Shown here: positions 40,365 to 49,260 of the stretch, piece by piece | Layout: every line of letters begins with the position of its first letter | Numbering within the stretch: position 1 is the first letter of the stretch | Source: Seohaeicola saemankumensis | Lineage (GTDB): Bacteria > Pseudomonadota > Alphaproteobacteria > Rhodobacterales > Rhodobacteraceae | Assembly (NCBI RefSeq): GCF_020171285.1 | Contig: NZ_JAIUZI010000006.1 | Location: 1-64,000 of the forward strand | Length of the DNA: 64,000 nucleotides | Direction of reading: 5' to 3' | The notes under the pieces: generated by a model | The model's database searches: none | What the model saw: only the letters and a program-made list of their open reading frames with translations | Told to the model about the DNA's origin: nothing | Program-made: the position numbers and the translations under genes

Positions 40365-41360
40365 TCAGTGCGCGAGCGCGTCGATATAGGCGCGGGCGGG
40401 CAGGCCCTTGGCCTCGGCCTCGGCGGCGACCTGCTCGACAACGGAAGCGGCGGCGGTGTTGAATTCGGCGGCCTGTTCGGGCGTCAGCTCGATCCACTCC
40501 TTGCCGTCCATCTCCTTGAACATCTGTTCGCCGCGCGCGGTGCCGGCCAGCTGCACCTGGTTGGCGATGGTGGCGATTTCGCGGCCGATCCGGTCGAAGG
40601 CGGCGCGCTGGTCGTCGCTGAGCCCGCGGTAGGTGTCGCGGTTCATGTAGAGAACCAGCGGCGAGATCGAGGCGTGCATGCCGGTGATCACGTAATCCGA
40701 CACTTCGGCCAGACGGAACGCATAGGTCGCGGTGGAATCGATCAGCACCCCGTCGATCACGCCGGTCTGCATGGCGTTGTAGATCTCGGGCACCGGCATG
40801 GAGATCGGCACGGCGCCCCAGCTTTCGACCACAAGCCCGGCATTGCGCGACGGCACCCGGATTTTCATGCCCTTGACGTCGGCGAGGCTGCGCACCGGCT
40901 TGTCACGCGAATAGAGCACGTTTTCCGCGTTGGTCCAGATCGAGAACAGGTGCACGCGTTTATGTTCGTCCCGGATGTGGTCGATGGTCTCCCAGATCCG
41001 GTCGGTCGCGGTGTCCTCTTGCAGAACGCCCGGCAGTTCCACCATCAGCGTCATCGGAAATTTCGACGCGGTATAGCCCGGCAGCCCGAAGGTGATGTCG
41101 GCCACGCCGTTGAGCGCGCGGTCATACTGCTCGACAGGATTTCCGCCCAATGCGCCTCCGGGGAAGGTCTTGATGGTGATTTCGCCGATCGTGGCCTCGG
41201 CGACCTTGTCGGCCAGCACGCCATATACCTGTTCCTGGTAGGGGTGCTTGGGCGGCAGAAAGTCTGCCAGTTTCAATTCCTTTGCGACTGCCGCGCCGCT
41301 CAGGCAGGCCAGCGCGGCAGCGCCTGCAACCAGACTGCCAAAATGGGTTCCGAATTTCAT
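40365..41360 (-). CDS. TRAP transporter periplasmic binding protein (DctP-like)
   Basis: A 331-aa exported protein with signal peptide MKFGTHFGSLVAGAAALACLSGAAVA. DctP family segments are DVKGMKIRVPSRNAG, whose Arg usually pairs with the substrate carboxylate, and EIYNAMQTGVIDGVLI. GGGAGGA precedes the ATG. It is first in the operon. The nearby P450 operon, MarR regulator and outer-membrane gene suggest an aromatic or other organic acid substrate; this is inference. Confidence 0.9.
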   Translation of the reverse strand: MKFGTHFGSLVAGAAALACLSGAAVAKELKLADFLPPKHPYQEQVYGVLADKVAEATIGEITIKTFPGGALGGNPVEQYDRALNGVADITFGLPGYTASKFPMTLMVELPGVLQEDTATDRIWETIDHIRDEHKRVHLFSIWTNAENVLYSRDKPVRSLADVKGMKIRVPSRNAGLVVESWGAVPISMPVPEIYNAMQTGVIDGVLIDSTATYAFRLAEVSDYVITGMHASISPLVLYMNRDTYRGLSDDQRAAFDRIGREIATIANQVQLAGTARGEQMFKEMDGKEWIELTPEQAAEFNTAAASVVEQVAAEAEAKGLPARAYIDALAH

Positions 41361-41404
41361 GATGTCCTCCCGAAAAGTCTCCCTCCTGATGCATATTTAC
41401 GTTT

Positions 41405-41433
41405 AGTTGGTATGTCAACTTGAGTTATCAACA
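41405..41433. promoter_or_regulatory. Candidate MarR operator upstream of the TRAP operon
   Basis: AGTTG-GTATGT-CAACT (41405-41420) is a perfect inverted repeat, immediately followed by TGAGTTATCAACA. On the minus strand TTGACA and TTGATA lie in the same stretch, so it overlaps the likely TRAP promoter. TTATCAAC and GAGTT recur in the operator upstream of the P450 operon. Confidence 0.5.
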
Positions 41434-41573
41434 CGATACGGATGCTGATTGAGGCCCATAATAGAGGTCGATTTCATCTTGTTGATTTTGCGAGGGAAAT
41501 ACCCGCCCACGACGAGGCGCGTCGCAGCCCGGCCCCCGGTCCGGGGGCGCCAGCCGGCGGCGGATGCCGCGTC

Positions 41574-42110
41574 TTACTTCATACGTTCGACATTGCCGCG
41601 CATGATTCGCATCACCCGCAGAAAGGCTTCGAGATCTTCCGGGTCGGTCCCGGCGATCAGTTGTTCCTCGCGCCCGAGGGCAATGGCCAGAATCTCGTCA
41701 TGCCGGGCATAGCCCCTGTCGTTCAGCCACCAGACCTTCTTGCGGGTGTCCGCTCCCGGTGCCTCGAACGACAGGTATCCCGCCTCGTTCAGGCTCAGCA
41801 AGGCGCGGCTGGCCGCGCCCTTGTCGATATGGATCACCTCGCAGACCCGCGCGGCCTGGATGCGCGGCTCGATCGCCAGCATCGACATCACCCGCCATTC
41901 GACGATGCCGATGCCGAAGCGGTCGAGATAGAGCTTGGACGCTCCGCGCGTCAGGGCGTTGTTCACCGAGGACAGCAGGTACGGCACATAGGTGTGCAGA
42001 TCGACGACCTGATGACCGTCGTTGTGTCGGGTCGACCGCGACAGGCGCGCGGCGGGGCATGTCGCCGGACCGGGGCCCGCGTCGTTGGGTTCTGGGGTGT
42101 CAGACGGCAC
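41574..42110 (-). CDS. MarR-family transcriptional regulator
   Basis: A MarR-type regulator of about 178 aa. The winged helix-turn-helix spans GIGIVEWRVMSMLAIEPRIQ, ARVCEVIHIDKGAASRALLSL and the wing DTRKKVWWLNDRG. I chose GTG at 42110 because AGAGG lies just upstream and a TTGACA-like -35 sits further up at 42185-42190; an ATG at 42215 would add 35 unconserved residues. It lies 213 bp upstream of the TRAP operon on the same strand and is its probable regulator, perhaps also of the P450 operon. MarR proteins of this setting usually sense aromatic acids. Confidence 0.82.
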   Translation of the reverse strand: MPSDTPEPNDAGPGPATCPAARLSRSTRHNDGHQVVDLHTYVPYLLSSVNNALTRGASKLYLDRFGIGIVEWRVMSMLAIEPRIQAARVCEVIHIDKGAASRALLSLNEAGYLSFEAPGADTRKKVWWLNDRGYARHDEILAIALGREEQLIAGTDPEDLEAFLRVMRIMRGNVERMK

Positions 42111-42240
42111 GTCGACCTCTGTTCTGGTGTCACCTGTCCGGCCCGGCGGGCCGAAATCGCCCTGCCTTTTTGAAACAGACGAATTGTCAACGCAACCGGA
42201 TAGAGGGTTTCGCACGGCATCAAGGTCGCGAAACCCAACG

Positions 42241-42266
42241 AAAAAGGCGACCCCAACGGGGCCGCC
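42241..42266 (-). terminator. Intrinsic terminator of the outer-membrane gene
   Basis: GGCGACCCC and GGGGCCGCC (one internal mismatch) form a stem around AAC. Read on the minus strand the stem is followed by TTTTT, 30 bp after the stop codon of the gene at 42296. Confidence 0.75.
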
Positions 42267-42295
42267 AGTTTCATTTCCCGGTAAATGTGTCCGCG

Positions 42296-43393
42296 TCAGA
42301 ACGGGATGGTCAGCGCGGTCACAAGGCTCTGGTTCCAGCGATTGCCGTTCAGGCCCTGATGGCGGGTAAAGGCGAAATCGAAACGCGAGCCGGATTTCAT
42401 TTGCCTGGACAGGCCGAGGTGCATCACCGCATAGGTCGGCTCGTCAACGTAGATATCGAGGTCGTTGACGTATTCATGTTCGATCCCGAAACCGAATTTC
42501 GGGGCCCAGTTGCCGGGGCGCACCTCTTTTTCGAACTTCAGATATGCCCACGCGGTGCCATAATCCTCGGTCGGGCCGATGACGCCCGAGGAGACGACGC
42601 CAAAGCTGTCCGCCGTCGCCTCGATCGAGTTGCGTTGGAACTGGACGCCCAGCGTCGGGCGCATGATCCAGCCCTGCGGCACCCAGGCGACATCGCCCTT
42701 GCGGAACTGGCCGACGAACTCGGCCTGCGCATAGAACCTGTCGTCACCCTGGACGTGGCGCAGCATCGTGCCCGGTCCGGCCGCCACCTGCAGGTCTGTT
42801 TCGCCCCACGAGTATTCCGCGCGCGCCGCGACGCCCCAATGGGCGCTGAACTTGCGGATGATGTCGAACCGCAGGCCAGCCCCATCGCGGTCCACGGTGC
42901 CGGCACCGACGATATCCATGTCGGACCGTTCCACAAAGGCGCCGAACCCGATCATCGTGTCGACATTGGGAAAGGTCAGGTACTGGACGTCCAGCCGCCC
43001 GATTTTCCCGTCCAGTTCCACCAGATTGGGGCGGCCGTTGGCAAAGGTGCCGGTGGCGGAAAACCGCAGGTAGGATTTGCCGTCCTTCAACCCCTTGAGC
43101 AGGTTCAGCGGAACAACCAGCGCCGAATCCTCGTCCTTGAACCCGGTGGTGGGCCCAAAGGGGGCGGTGGCCGCGCCGATTGTCGCGCGGGACTGGCCGA
43201 TGCGCGCCTGAACCGTGCCGAATTGCTCGCTCGAATAAAACGACTCCAGCAACCCGGCCTTGCCCAGGTTGATCTGGGCCATGACGCCCGGCGGCAGCGG
43301 CGGGCGGCCCTGCGGCGGTCCGCCCTCCGCCGATACCTCGGCAGCGGTCAGCATGCAAAGCGCGGCAAGCCCGCACTGGATGGTGGTTTTCAT
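42296..43393 (-). CDS. Outer-membrane beta-barrel protein (autotransporter-barrel-like)
   Basis: A 365-aa protein with a signal peptide (MKTTIQCGLAALCMLTAAEVSA). The mature part alternates polar and hydrophobic residues over many predicted strands (RLDVQYLTFPNVDTMIGFGAF, HWGVAARAEYSWGE) and ends with LTIPF, a terminal Phe typical of outer-membrane barrels. I cannot name a closer family. The position between two TRAP systems suggests an uptake channel for the same organic acids, by inference only. It has its own terminator and is divergent from the second TRAP binding protein. Confidence 0.7.
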   Translation of the reverse strand: MKTTIQCGLAALCMLTAAEVSAEGGPPQGRPPLPPGVMAQINLGKAGLLESFYSSEQFGTVQARIGQSRATIGAATAPFGPTTGFKDEDSALVVPLNLLKGLKDGKSYLRFSATGTFANGRPNLVELDGKIGRLDVQYLTFPNVDTMIGFGAFVERSDMDIVGAGTVDRDGAGLRFDIIRKFSAHWGVAARAEYSWGETDLQVAAGPGTMLRHVQGDDRFYAQAEFVGQFRKGDVAWVPQGWIMRPTLGVQFQRNSIEATADSFGVVSSGVIGPTEDYGTAWAYLKFEKEVRPGNWAPKFGFGIEHEYVNDLDIYVDEPTYAVMHLGLSRQMKSGSRFDFAFTRHQGLNGNRWNQSLVTALTIPF

Positions 43394-43748
43394 TGGGTCC
43401 TCTCCCTCGTTCCGACCAGATGTCCGGGGCGCAAAATCCAGCGGCGTCGCCGGTGCAAATGGCTGGCCTTTCGGGTCGCGCTCCCTGGGTCAGAGACCGA
43501 GGGTAACGATCACGGAGAAATCAAAAAAATCATTAGTTTTAATGAGTTCTATTGATCGGGGCGATGTGCATCGACGGCGCAAACGCCGGGTATTGGCCGC
43601 AGCGATACGGGCCTGCGCGGGACCTTCGGGCATTGACCGTGTCAATGGCTCGCATTCCTGGATTGCGTTTTTCGAACGCTTGGCCACGCCTTATCTTTTG
43701 ACCCCGTCACGCGGGCCAGCGCGGTCCGCCTTTTACGGGAGGAAACCC
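43394..43748. other. 355-bp divergent region with a palindrome
   Basis: This region holds the promoters of the outer-membrane gene and the dctP-like gene. TCATTA-GTTT-TAATGA (43530-43545) is a perfect 6-4-6 palindrome in an AT-rich stretch, preceded by AAAAAAA. It is followed by ATTGATCGGG, a half-match to the palindromes at 51647 and 52719. No gene is supported. Confidence 0.5.
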
Positions 43749-44753
43749 ATGACATCTCAGACCAAGGGCGCCTTGCTGGCCTCGGCGCTCATCCTTTTGC
43801 CCTTTGCGGGTCAGGCGCAGGACAGCCTGGTTTTTGCCACGACGAATCCTGAACAGGTGCCGTTGAATCAGGGGTTCCTGATCCCCTGGGCCGAAAAGAT
43901 CAACGCCACCGCAGCCGGCGCGGTCGAGATCGACATTCGCCATGGCCCGATGCTTGCCAATCACAGCAATTTCTATGACCGGGTGGTCGATGACGTGGTG
44001 CAGATCTCTTGGGGGCTGACCGTGTTCAATCCGGGCCGGTTCCCGCGCACATTGGTTTCGACCCTGCCGTTCATGGTCGAAAGTTCCCGGCAGGGGTCTC
44101 TGGCGCTCTGCCGGATGTATGAGAACGGGGACTTCGCGGCCGAGTTCGGCGATATCGTGCCGCTTTTGTTTGCGGAATTCCCGCAGGCATCGCTGCATCT
44201 GAACGACGCCGAGCTGAGCGGTTTCGAGGACGTTGCAGGCAAGAAGATCATTACCTCCAGCCCGGCGGCGGCGGCGATTGTGGGCGCAAACGGCGGTGCG
44301 CCGCTGTCGTTCACCATCACCGAACAATACGAGGCGCTGCAGCGCGGCGCGGCGGACGGCACCATATTGAATTTTACGGCCTTCCCGGCCTTCCGCCTGC
44401 ACGAGGTGACGACAACCCACCTGGTCGCGCCGCTGGGCGGGGCGATGGGCATGGTGTTCATGGCGCGCGACAAATGGGAGGCGCTGTCGCCCGAGGCACA
44501 GGCCGCCATCATGGCGCATTCGGGCTGCGAGGCCTCGCAAAGGTTTGGCGCCTTTGTCGATGAATGGGAAAAGGGCGCCATGGCCATGGTTGCCGGGCAG
44601 GAGGGTCACACGGTTGCCCATGCCTCGCCCGAGGCGGTCGAGGCGCTGATCGAAAAGCTGGCGCCGGGCATCGAGGCGGGTTTTGCCAAGCGGGTCCCCG
44701 GCGGTGCCGAGCTGATCGCGCGATTCAAGGAAGAGTTGGAAGCGGCTGAATAA
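43749..44753 (+). CDS. TRAP transporter periplasmic binding protein (second system)
   Basis: A 334-aa exported protein with signal peptide MTSQTKGALLASALILLPFAGQA. It is a diverged DctP-family protein: EKINATAAGAVEIDIRHGP, FPRTLVSTLPFMVE, FEDVAGKKIIT and EQYEALQRGAADGTI. GGGAGGA lies upstream of the ATG. It stands alone on the plus strand and converges on the fused QM permease gene, unusual for a TRAP operon. The permease for it is presumably the fused protein at 44849-46774. Confidence 0.85.
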   Translation: MTSQTKGALLASALILLPFAGQAQDSLVFATTNPEQVPLNQGFLIPWAEKINATAAGAVEIDIRHGPMLANHSNFYDRVVDDVVQISWGLTVFNPGRFPRTLVSTLPFMVESSRQGSLALCRMYENGDFAAEFGDIVPLLFAEFPQASLHLNDAELSGFEDVAGKKIITSSPAAAAIVGANGGAPLSFTITEQYEALQRGAADGTILNFTAFPAFRLHEVTTTHLVAPLGGAMGMVFMARDKWEALSPEAQAAIMAHSGCEASQRFGAFVDEWEKGAMAMVAGQEGHTVAHASPEAVEALIEKLAPGIEAGFAKRVPGGAELIARFKEELEAAE

Positions 44754-44810
44754 GCTTAAGAAACAAAGGCCTCGCTGTGTTGGTCTTTTCGGGCTGGACG
44801 GGCGAAACTG

Positions 44811-44844
44811 AAAGGGCCGGTACCTCCACCGGCCCTTTCCTTTT
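44811..44844. terminator. Bidirectional intrinsic terminator between TRAP genes
   Basis: AAAGGGCCGG (44811-44820) pairs with CCGGCCCTTT (44829-44838) around an 8-nt loop, followed by CCTTTT. On the minus strand the stem ends in TTT. It serves both convergent genes. Confidence 0.85.
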
Positions 44845-44848
44845 GCGC

Positions 44849-46774
44849 TCAGCCCATGGTCGAGGGGAGCCAGAGCGCCAGCGCGGGAAAGGCCACCAGC
44901 AGGGCGATCTTGATCAGGTCGGCCAGGATGAAGGGCAGGACGCCCTTCATGATCCGGGCGATCGGGACGTCCGGCTGAAGGCTGTTCAGCACAAAGAGGT
45001 TCAGCCCGAAGGGCGGGGTGATCAGTCCGATCTCGACCACGACCAGCATCAGCACGCCCCAGAAATAGATGTCATATCCCAGGCCGAGGATGATGGGCGT
45101 GACCACCGGCACGGTGATCACCATGACCGCGAAACTGTCCATCACCGCGCCCAGGAGCAGGTAAAAGACCAAAAGCGCGATCAGGATCAGCACCGGCGCC
45201 ACGTCGAACCCGGCGATCCAGCGGGCCACCATTTCCGGCGCCTGGCCAAGGTTGACGAAGAAGGAAAAGATCAGCGCGCCAAAGATCAGCCCGTAGATCA
45301 GCGCCGTGGTTGCGGTGGTTTCCGACATCACCGACAGGAACCGGTCGCGGCTGAGCCGCCCGCGCGCCAGCGCCATGACAAAAGCGCCCACCGCGCCGAC
45401 TGCGGCGCTTTCGGTGGCGGTGAACACGCCGCCGTAGAGCCCGCCGATCACCGCGCCAAAAAGCAGGGCAACCGGGATCGCCCCGATCAGGGCGGGCAGC
45501 AGCGGTTCGCGTGCCGCGTCGGCGGCCGGGGCGGCATCGGGTCTGAGCCGCACGAGGGCGAAGATCGCGCCGAAATAGAGGGCCAGCGCCAGCAGGGCGG
45601 GGATCATCGCGGCGACAAACAGGGTGGCGATGGATTGTTCGGTCAGCAGGGCGAACAGGATGATCGCGCCCGATGGTGGCACCAGCGCGCCCAGCGTGCC
45701 GCCGGCCGCGACCACGCCGGTCGACAGGTCCGGGGCATAGGCGCGCGCGCGCATCTGCGGCAGGGCGATGCGCCCGAAGGTGGCCGCCGTCGCCACCGAC
45801 GACCCGCTGACCGCGCCGAACCCGGCACAGCCCGCCACCGTGGCATAGGCCAGCCCGCCGCGCACCCGCCCCAAGAGCGCGTTGGCCAGCCGGTAGATGT
45901 CATCCGAGATGCCGGCGGCCACGGCAAAGCTGCCCATCATCAGGAACAGCGGCAGCGTCGCGATCTGCGCATTGGTCAGGAATTCGGTCGCGTCGGTGGC
46001 CCAGACCTTGCCAGCGGAACCTGCCCCCAGGAACAGGGCGGTTCCGGCCAGCCCCAACAACCCCGAAACAGCGGCCAGCGGCAGCTGCGACAGAACCCCC
46101 AGCCAAAGCAGGGCAAAGGCCAGCGCAACCGCTGCCCCCGGCGCGGTCATCGCATGGCGCGCCAGCCCTTCGAGATCGGCGGCCGCCCAGATCCCGACCG
46201 CGCCGACCAAGGCGACGAAGAGGCCCACGACCAGCAAACCCGGCCACCCGGTGCCGCCGCGCGCGGGTTCGCGACGTACCGCGATCACGTCCAGCGCGGC
46301 GTTCCTGAGTTGCGCCAGCGTGGCCAGCGCCAGCGCGCCCGCCACCAGGAACCCGGTCGGCGCCAAAGGCCAGTTCAAGAGCAGCGTCGCGCGCCCCTGG
46401 GCGTGGAACTTCAGCGCCTGCGCCAGGACAAACCAGGCCAGCACCGCAAAGAGTACCGCCAGCAGCAGTGACCCGGCAACGCTCAGCCAGCCGGTCAGCC
46501 GCGCGCCGGTCTGGCCGCCCAGCAGGTCCACCTTGAGGTTGATCCGGCGGACGGCCCCGGCGGGCAGGGTCGCGGCGACCGCGATGGCAAAGACCTGGCT
46601 CATCACTTCGTTCAGGGCCACCACGGCCGATCCTGCCAGCCAGCGCAGCAGCACGTCGGCCACGATCACCAGCGCCCCGGCCAGCATCCCCAGCACGGCA
46701 AGGGTGGACACCACCGCCGCCGCCCGTTCGGCCGATACGCGCGGCACGTGCGCGTGCGCGACCCGCGCCGTCAT
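44849..46774 (-). CDS. Fused TRAP transporter permease (DctQ-DctM fusion)
   Basis: A 641-aa membrane protein. Residues about 1-170 correspond to the small DctQ-like subunit (LRWLAGSAVVALNEVMSQVFAIAV, INLKVDLLGG). Extra hydrophobic segments link to a DctM domain with CAGFGAVSGSSVATAAT, VAAGGTLGALVPPSGAI, FTATESAAVGAVGAF and LITPPFGLNLFVL. Fusion of Q and M is known in TRAP systems. The ATG at 46774 overlaps the stop of the cyclase reading frame by ATGA, so the permease belongs to the catabolic operon. It probably imports the pathway's aromatic or organic acid substrate. Confidence 0.9.
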   Translation of the reverse strand: MTARVAHAHVPRVSAERAAAVVSTLAVLGMLAGALVIVADVLLRWLAGSAVVALNEVMSQVFAIAVAATLPAGAVRRINLKVDLLGGQTGARLTGWLSVAGSLLLAVLFAVLAWFVLAQALKFHAQGRATLLLNWPLAPTGFLVAGALALATLAQLRNAALDVIAVRREPARGGTGWPGLLVVGLFVALVGAVGIWAAADLEGLARHAMTAPGAAVALAFALLWLGVLSQLPLAAVSGLLGLAGTALFLGAGSAGKVWATDATEFLTNAQIATLPLFLMMGSFAVAAGISDDIYRLANALLGRVRGGLAYATVAGCAGFGAVSGSSVATAATFGRIALPQMRARAYAPDLSTGVVAAGGTLGALVPPSGAIILFALLTEQSIATLFVAAMIPALLALALYFGAIFALVRLRPDAAPAADAAREPLLPALIGAIPVALLFGAVIGGLYGGVFTATESAAVGAVGAFVMALARGRLSRDRFLSVMSETTATTALIYGLIFGALIFSFFVNLGQAPEMVARWIAGFDVAPVLILIALLVFYLLLGAVMDSFAVMVITVPVVTPIILGLGYDIYFWGVLMLVVVEIGLITPPFGLNLFVLNSLQPDVPIARIMKGVLPFILADLIKIALLVAFPALALWLPSTMG

Positions 46775-47550
46775 TCGGTCAGCCGCGCCACCGCGCGGCA
46801 CCAGCCGGCCGAGCCGCGTTCGACCTTGACCGGAAAGCACATCACCTCGAACCCGGTTGCAGGCAGCTGGTCGAGGTTGGCGAGCTTTTCCATGTGGCAA
46901 TAGACGGTATCGGCGCCGGCCTTGTGGCCCTCCCAGAACAGCGACCAGTCGCCGGTGTCGCGCACCCGCGCCATCTGGGCGGCCAGCGGTGCGTCCCAGC
47001 TCCAGGCGTCGGTGCCGCAGACCCGCATGCCGCGTTCGGTCAGGTAGAGCGTCGCCTCGCGCCCCATGCCACAGCCCGCCGCGACGTAATCCGGCTCGCC
47101 GTATCGCTAACCCGCGCGGGTGTTGACCAGCACGATGTCGCCGGGTTGCAGATCATGGCCGATCCGGTCCAGTTCCGCTGCGACCTCATCGGCGCGGATC
47201 ACGTGGCCGTCGGAGCGGTCGCGAAAGTCCAGTTTCACGCCCGGCCCGATGCACCAGTCCAGCGGCACCTCGTCGATGGTCATCGCCCGTTCGCCGCCGT
47301 TCATGGTGGGGTGGTAATGCCAGGGCGCGTCCAGATGGGTGCCGTTGTGGGTCGTGACCTCAAGCCGTTCGACCGCCGCGCCTTTGCCGTCGCGTTGTTG
47401 TGCGACGGGGATGCCGAACATCGCCTCGAATTCAGCCGCGCCGGCGTCGTGATCGAGGTAGCGGATGCTGGGGCCAAGCCCCGGCGGGTCTGATGCAATC
47501 CCAGCCGAGAGGGTGACGGAGAGATCGACAAGCCTGGTGGTCATGGTCAT
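46771..47550 (-). pseudogene. Cyclase/kynurenine-formamidase-like gene with in-frame amber codon
   Basis: The frame from 47550 to 46771 would encode about 259 aa but is interrupted by TAG at 47107-47109. The N-terminal part has the metal-binding motif THNGTHLDAPWHYHP of the cyclase family (PF04199) and ends DIVLVNTRAG. After the stop the same frame continues RYGEPDYVAAGCGMGREATLYL and runs to ...CRAVARLTE, also conserved-looking. No frame change is needed; one base change (for example GAG or CAG to TAG) explains it. Either the gene is dead, the codon is read through, or it is a sequence error. Its ATG overlaps the FAH gene stop, and its end overlaps the permease start. Confidence 0.85.
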
Positions 47551-48533
47551 TTCCTTGCGCTGGGGGGCTGGGGGGCGGCGACCACCTGCTGATCAATGGC
47601 GCCGAACAGGGGCGCGCCGTCCTTGGCGCGGCATTCCATCCGCACCCGGTCGCCAAAGCGCATGTAGCCGGTGCGCGGCGCGCCGTGATCCAGCATCTCG
47701 ATCCCGCGCCGTTCGGCGATGCAGGAGGAGCCGATGTCGCGGAAATTGGCGTTGGACACGGTGCCCGAGCCGATCACGGTGCCGGGGACAAGATCGCGGG
47801 TGCGGGCGGCATGGGCGATCAGCTGGTCAAAGCCGAAGCCCATGTCATAGCCGCCCGCCGCGCCGAAGCGGGTGCCGTTCCAGTCGACGATCAGCGGCAG
47901 ATCGACCCGTGCGTCACGCCAGGCCGGGCCCAGTTCGTCGGGGGTGACGGCGACCGGGGCCATGGAACAGGCCGGTTTCGCCTGCACCCAGCCAAAGCCG
48001 GTCTTCATCTCGATCGGGGCCAGGGTGCGCAGGGACCAGTCGTTGATCTGCAAGATCAGGCGGATATGGCCATGCGCGGCGTCCGCAGCGGTGCCCATCG
48101 GGACGGCGTCGCAGATCACGCCGAATTCGCCTTCGAAGTCTATGCCGTCTTCCTCAGACGGCAGCGGCACATCGGCGGTGGCGGGCAGGAAGCGGTCCGA
48201 CATCCCCTGGTACATCAGCGGGCGCGTGGTGTCGTTGGGTTCCAGCCCGAAGACCTTTTGCATCAGCGCGCCGTGGCTTTCATACGCCGACCCGTCCAGC
48301 CATTGCCAGGCGCGCGGCATCGGGGCCAGCGCGTCGGAGGGGTCAAATGGGGCACCGCCGCCTGCGTTCAGGGCCTCGTACTGGTGTTGCAGCTCCGGCG
48401 CATGATGATCCCAGCGTTCCATCAGCGCCTGCAGGGTTGTGACGCCCCGCGCCGGGGTGCAGCGCGTGTGATCGCGGCTGACCAGGTGCAGGCGCCCGTC
48501 GGCCGTGCCGTCGGGCAGGGTGGCAAATCTCAT
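47547..48533 (-). CDS. Fumarylacetoacetate hydrolase (FAH) family protein
   Basis: A 328-aa protein. The metal-binding Glu motif is in DGIDFEGEFGVICD, followed by NDWSLR, KPACSMAP and the late GSGTVSNANFRD. Family members hydrolyse C-C bonds of diketo acids such as fumarylacetoacetate, or isomerise and decarboxylate ring-cleavage products. AAGGAGAG precedes the ATG at 48533; the longer frame to 48770 lies inside the GST gene. In this cluster it would act late, on the product of ring opening. Confidence 0.87.
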   Translation of the reverse strand: MRFATLPDGTADGRLHLVSRDHTRCTPARGVTTLQALMERWDHHAPELQHQYEALNAGGGAPFDPSDALAPMPRAWQWLDGSAYESHGALMQKVFGLEPNDTTRPLMYQGMSDRFLPATADVPLPSEEDGIDFEGEFGVICDAVPMGTAADAAHGHIRLILQINDWSLRTLAPIEMKTGFGWVQAKPACSMAPVAVTPDELGPAWRDARVDLPLIVDWNGTRFGAAGGYDMGFGFDQLIAHAARTRDLVPGTVIGSGTVSNANFRDIGSSCIAERRGIEMLDHGAPRTGYMRFGDRVRMECRAKDGAPLFGAIDQQVVAAPQPPSARK

Positions 48534-48585
48534 CGGATCTCTCCTTGGCTGTGTGTCGCGCCGGTGGGGCCGGGCGGCGGCGGGC

Positions 48586-49260
48586 TCAGGTCGGGCGGAA
48601 CACCAGCCCCTCGGTCTCCAGCTGCGCCTGCATCTCGGCCTCGCGCTGCAATGCGCGCTGTACGGCGGGGCGCGTCTCCATCCGGGCGGCGTGGGCGGCC
48701 CATGCGGGGTGATCATCGGCGGGGAACCCGGCGCCGGTGATGCGGAACCAGACCCAGTAGAGGTAGGCATCGACCAGCGACCAGTCGTCGCCGTACCACC
48801 AGCGCCCGCCGCTGACGCGGTCGGCGATCACCTGCGCCATCGGCAACATCGCGGCAATCGCCGTGGCGCGGACCGAGGCCTGCGCGGTGTCGCCTTCGAC
48901 CATGAAGGCGGGCATGCGGATGCGGGTGACGATGGGGTGCAGCGTGGCGGCGCAGAACGACAGATCGGCGGTGATCTGCGCTTCTTCCAGCGGGGTGTCG
49001 CCGGTGGGCAGCAACCGCGCCTGCGGGAACCGCGCGGCCAGGTAGCGGGCGATGGCGACGTTTTCGGTCAGGGGCTGATCGCCGATCAACAGGGTCGGCA
49101 CCTTGCCCTTGGGGTTCAGCGCCAGGAAATCGGGGCTGCGGTGTTCGCCCTTCATGAACCGGACCAGCCGCAGGGTGTAATCGGCCCCGGCCTCTTCCAG
49201 CGCGATGCAGGGGACGCGGGCGCAGGTGCCCGGCGCGGCAAAAAGGGTCAGATCGCTCAT
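48586..49260 (-). CDS. Glutathione S-transferase family protein
   Basis: A 224-aa GST. The N-terminal thioredoxin-like half has LTLFAAPGTCARVPCIALEEAG, NPKGKVPTLLIG (cis-Pro) and LTENVAIARYLA; the C-terminal helical domain includes SLVDAYLYWVWFR. Such enzymes act as isomerases in ring-cleavage routes (maleylpyruvate or maleylacetoacetate) or in detoxification. The neighbouring FAH gene favours an isomerase role, inferred. ATG overlaps the hydrolase stop (ATGA). Confidence 0.86.
   Translation of the reverse strand: MSDLTLFAAPGTCARVPCIALEEAGADYTLRLVRFMKGEHRSPDFLALNPKGKVPTLLIGDQPLTENVAIARYLAARFPQARLLPTGDTPLEEAQITADLSFCAATLHPIVTRIRMPAFMVEGDTAQASVRATAIAAMLPMAQVIADRVSGGRWWYGDDWSLVDAYLYWVWFRITGAGFPADDHPAWAAHAARMETRPAVQRALQREAEMQAQLETEGLVFRPT

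Noticed and set aside
46771-47550. Frameshift in the cyclase gene
   Set aside because: The two parts are in the same frame; only a TAG codon separates them, so a nonsense change is the simpler explanation.
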